Assembly (NCBI RefSeq): GCF_030063285.1
Contig: NZ_JASISU010000003.1
Span: 310,001 to 374,000, forward strand
Direction of reading: 5' to 3'
From: Pseudarthrobacter sp. PS3-L1
GTDB taxonomy: Bacteria > Actinomycetota > Actinomycetes > Actinomycetales > Micrococcaceae
Length of the DNA: 64,000 nt
Below, piece by piece: positions 62,034 through 64,000 of the stretch (position 1 is its first letter; each line of letters starts with the position of its first letter). The translations under genes were made by a program, and so were the position numbers. A model generated the notes under the pieces. That model had not been told where the DNA came from, did not search any database, and saw nothing but the letters and a program-made list of their open reading frames with translations.

Positions 62034-62867
62034 ATGACCACCGAGATGATCACCACCCCTGGCGGCGGGACCCTGGAGTTGTTCACCACCGGCGCCGAGC
62101 TCTCCGGATCGGGTTCCGGAATTGTCGTTGTCGCAGCCTCCATGGTGACTGCTGCCGACTACGCGAAGTTTGCACAGAAACTCAGTGCCGCCCTCGGACG
62201 GCCGGTGCACACGTTCAACCGTCGGGGGCGTGGCAAATCATCCCCCCAGCCTGAGAATTACACCCTGGACGTGGACATCCGTGACCTGGACGCCGTCATG
62301 TCGCACACCTCTAGTACCGACGTCTTCGGCCACAGTTTCGGAGGCGCGGTGGCCCTCCATGCAGCGCGGACCCTCCCGGTTGAGCGGCTGGCAGTCTACG
62401 ATCCTGCCGTTTCGGTGAACCACAGCGTCACGGCGGACTGGACGGGTGAATACGAGCGCGCCACAGCCACCGGAGACGACGACCGTGCGTTGGCGGTGCT
62501 GACCAAGGGCCTGGAAACAAGCGTGCATTTCGCCCGCATGCCGCTTTCCATGCTCACCATCGCCAACAAGATCACGGCCGCAACCCCCATGGGCAAGCAG
62601 ATGCGCGAGCTCATGCGGACCGGCGTCCGGGAAATCAAAGCCATCATCGCTGCGGATATGCCCGCCGAGCCCTTCCTGGAACTGCCGCTGGAAACACTCA
62701 TCGTGGTGGGAGAAAAGAGCCCGGCCCACTTCGGGGTAGCCTGCGGGCAAATCCAGAATGTTCTCTCCGGGTCCAGCTATAGCATCCTGACCGGTTACGG
62801 CCATGATGGCGCAGTCAGGGCACCGGACAAACTCATCACCGAACTGAGTGAGTTTTACTCCGGCTGA
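62034..62867 (+). CDS. Alpha/beta-hydrolase 3 of a tandem triplet
   Basis: A 277-residue paralogue, 76 bases after hydrolase 2. The nucleophile S101 sits in FGHSFGGAVALH, and the likely His in GYGHDGAVR. FNRRGRGKSSPQPENYTL matches the shared strand. The oxyanion loop here is VVVAASMVTAADY, with no HG. The three genes probably arose by tandem duplication and are read together. Confidence 0.8.
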   Translation: MTTEMITTPGGGTLELFTTGAELSGSGSGIVVVAASMVTAADYAKFAQKLSAALGRPVHTFNRRGRGKSSPQPENYTLDVDIRDLDAVMSHTSSTDVFGHSFGGAVALHAARTLPVERLAVYDPAVSVNHSVTADWTGEYERATATGDDDRALAVLTKGLETSVHFARMPLSMLTIANKITAATPMGKQMRELMRTGVREIKAIIAADMPAEPFLELPLETLIVVGEKSPAHFGVACGQIQNVLSGSSYSILTGYGHDGAVRAPDKLITELSEFYSG

Positions 62868-62896
62868 CCCCCGTTCACTCCCGGGACCCGCACGCC

Positions 62897-64000
62897 CTAG
62901 TGGATGGGAGCCCCGGCTACCGCTGACGTCTCGGTTTTGCGCATCATCGCGGCCAGCACGACGGCGGCCAGGGCTATGAGCGTTGCCGTCATGAAGGCGG
63001 CCCTCGTCCCCGCAACGAGTCCGGACGATGCCGAAACGACCGAGTAAATGGAGATCATGAGCGCTGTCCCCGCTGCTCCAGCAACTTGCTGGGTGGTGCT
63101 CATGATCGCGGACCCGTGCGAGTACAGGTCTGGCGTCAGCGGGTTGAGGCCGGTAGTGAAGGCCGGGGTGAAAAGCAGGGACAGGCCAATGCTGAGCGTG
63201 ACGTGCAATCCGACGATCCAGCCCACGGACGTTGTCTCGCTGAGCATGGAGAACTGCCAGAGCGCCACCACCATCAGGATTGAACCCGAGAGGGTCAGCG
63301 GCAGCGGACCAACCTTGTCGAACAGGCGCCCCACAAAAGGACCCAGCAGACCCATTGCTAGGCCTCCGGGCAGCAGGACCAGCCCGGTCTCCAGCGATCC
63401 GAGGCCCAGTACCTGCTGCAGGTACAACGGCAGCAGGATCACGCTGCCAAAGAGTGCCATCATGGCCACGACCATGAGCAGCACCGAAACCGTGAACATC
63501 CGGAAGGCGAAAACCCGAAGGTCCAGCAGTGGTGAGCGTTTCGCACCCATGGAAGCTTTGGTGGCACGCGGCGCACCCGTGGCGGATGCATCGCCGCGCA
63601 CCGGGGGCGTGGTTTGCTGCAGCTTCAGCTGACGCAGGACAAACACCACCAGGGCTGCGATACCTACCACCAGGGCAAGGATTGCCGTGGTGCTCGGGCC
63701 AGCGGAATCGCCACCGTGGCCGCCCCCGAGCTGGCTGAGACCATAGACCAGGCCACCGAAACCGGGGACCGTGAGAAGCACGGAAATGACATCGAGGCGG
63801 ACCTTGCTGGTAGCCCCAATATTGGTGAGGTATTTGGCCCCAATGGCGAGCGCGGCCAATGCGACGGGAAGCACGAAGATGAAGATGAAACGCCAGGTGA
63901 AGTGTTCCAGGATGAACCCGGACACCGTGGGTCCCATGGCGGGGGCCACGGAAATGGCGATGCTTACATTGCCCATGACGGCGCCCCGACGCTGTACTGG
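62897..64000 (-). CDS. MFS drug transporter, DHA2/EmrB-QacA type (N-terminal part beyond window)
   Basis: At least 367 residues of a 14-helix exporter, running off the right edge. The visible start PVQRRGAVMGNVSIAISVAP corresponds to the loop and helix 5 motif C region (AMGPTVSGFILEHFTWRFIF), so helices 1-4 are outside. It continues with several hydrophobic segments, a polar insertion (about 130-150 of the visible part) and ends ETSAVAGAPIH. DHA2 members export drugs with protons. Convergent with the hydrolase triplet. Confidence 0.88.
   Translation of the reverse strand, partial: PVQRRGAVMGNVSIAISVAPAMGPTVSGFILEHFTWRFIFIFVLPVALAALAIGAKYLTNIGATSKVRLDVISVLLTVPGFGGLVYGLSQLGGGHGGDSAGPSTTAILALVVGIAALVVFVLRQLKLQQTTPPVRGDASATGAPRATKASMGAKRSPLLDLRVFAFRMFTVSVLLMVVAMMALFGSVILLPLYLQQVLGLGSLETGLVLLPGGLAMGLLGPFVGRLFDKVGPLPLTLSGSILMVVALWQFSMLSETTSVGWIVGLHVTLSIGLSLLFTPAFTTGLNPLTPDLYSHGSAIMSTTQQVAGAAGTALMISIYSVVSASSGLVAGTRAAFMTATLIALAAVVLAAMMRKTETSAVAGAPIH

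Overview
The window comes from a high-GC actinobacterium that looks like a soil Arthrobacter relative (Micrococcaceae: Arthrobacter, Pseudarthrobacter or Paenarthrobacter). The grounds are base composition, the lysS-lsr2-clpC order, the radA/disA/mutY neighbourhood, a 713-residue actinobacterial-type MalQ, an Lsr2 nucleoid protein and an RskA-type anti-sigma factor. It is an ordinary chromosomal segment of mixed metabolic and housekeeping genes. I see no phage, IS element, rRNA or CRISPR array.

Layout. 0-5 kb: a gene tail, a lactonase-like propeller, then on the minus strand an SRPBCC protein with malQ, and a BASS transporter. 5.2-11.3 kb: a complete urease operon ureABCEFGD ending in a nickel transporter, with a GlnR-type box upstream. 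11.6-14.2 kb: DJ-1/PfpI protein, DUF1345 membrane protein, HAD dehalogenase. 14.7-19.2 kb: a three-gene operon of a cellulose-synthase-like GT2, a membrane-fusion-like protein and a GH81 endo-1,3-beta-glucanase lipoprotein, read here as a beta-glucan production system. 19.3-27.5 kb: an arabinose locus (LacI regulator, a truncated glycosidase remnant, GH51 arabinofuranosidase, an APH-like kinase, araA, araD, araB). 27.5-27.8 kb: a dense cluster of short inverted repeats. 27.8-30.9 kb: an ECF sigma/anti-sigma pair with a class F sortase and a DUF4397 surface protein. 31-33.4 kb: a second LacI regulator, DUF4287 protein, tRNA-Lys, a conserved protein and a candidate structured small RNA. 33.5-39.5 kb: two phosphate importers facing each other (DUF47-Pit on plus, pstSCAB on minus, with a PHO-box-like site). 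39.7-49.6 kb: FUSC exporter, radA, TetR with a perfect palindromic operator, prfC, MOSC protein, disA, mutY and small membrane proteins. 49.6-52 kb: dihydroxyacetone kinase dhaKLM with a DhaM-HPr fusion. 52-60 kb: a single-domain N-acetylglutamate synthase, S9 peptidase, clpC, lsr2, lysS. 60-64 kb: three tandem alpha/beta-hydrolase paralogues and a truncated MFS drug transporter.

How the parts work together. GH51 would release arabinose from hemicellulose, and AraA/AraB/AraD would convert it to xylulose 5-phosphate. Two different LacI operators appear: identical TTACAACGTTATAG sites at abfA and at the glycosidase remnant, and a lac-like TGTGAGCGCTAACA site at araB. This suggests split control by the two LacI proteins of the window. 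Urease maturation and nickel import sit in one transcription unit under a probable nitrogen signal. The phosphate genes combine a PhoP-type high-affinity ABC system with a Pit carrier.

Most worth following up: the GT2/MFP/GH81 operon, the predicted RNA at 33285-33374, the two-operator arabinose locus with its promoter-bearing gene remnant, and the repeat cluster at 27.5 kb. All function calls rest on reading motifs by eye; no database search was possible.
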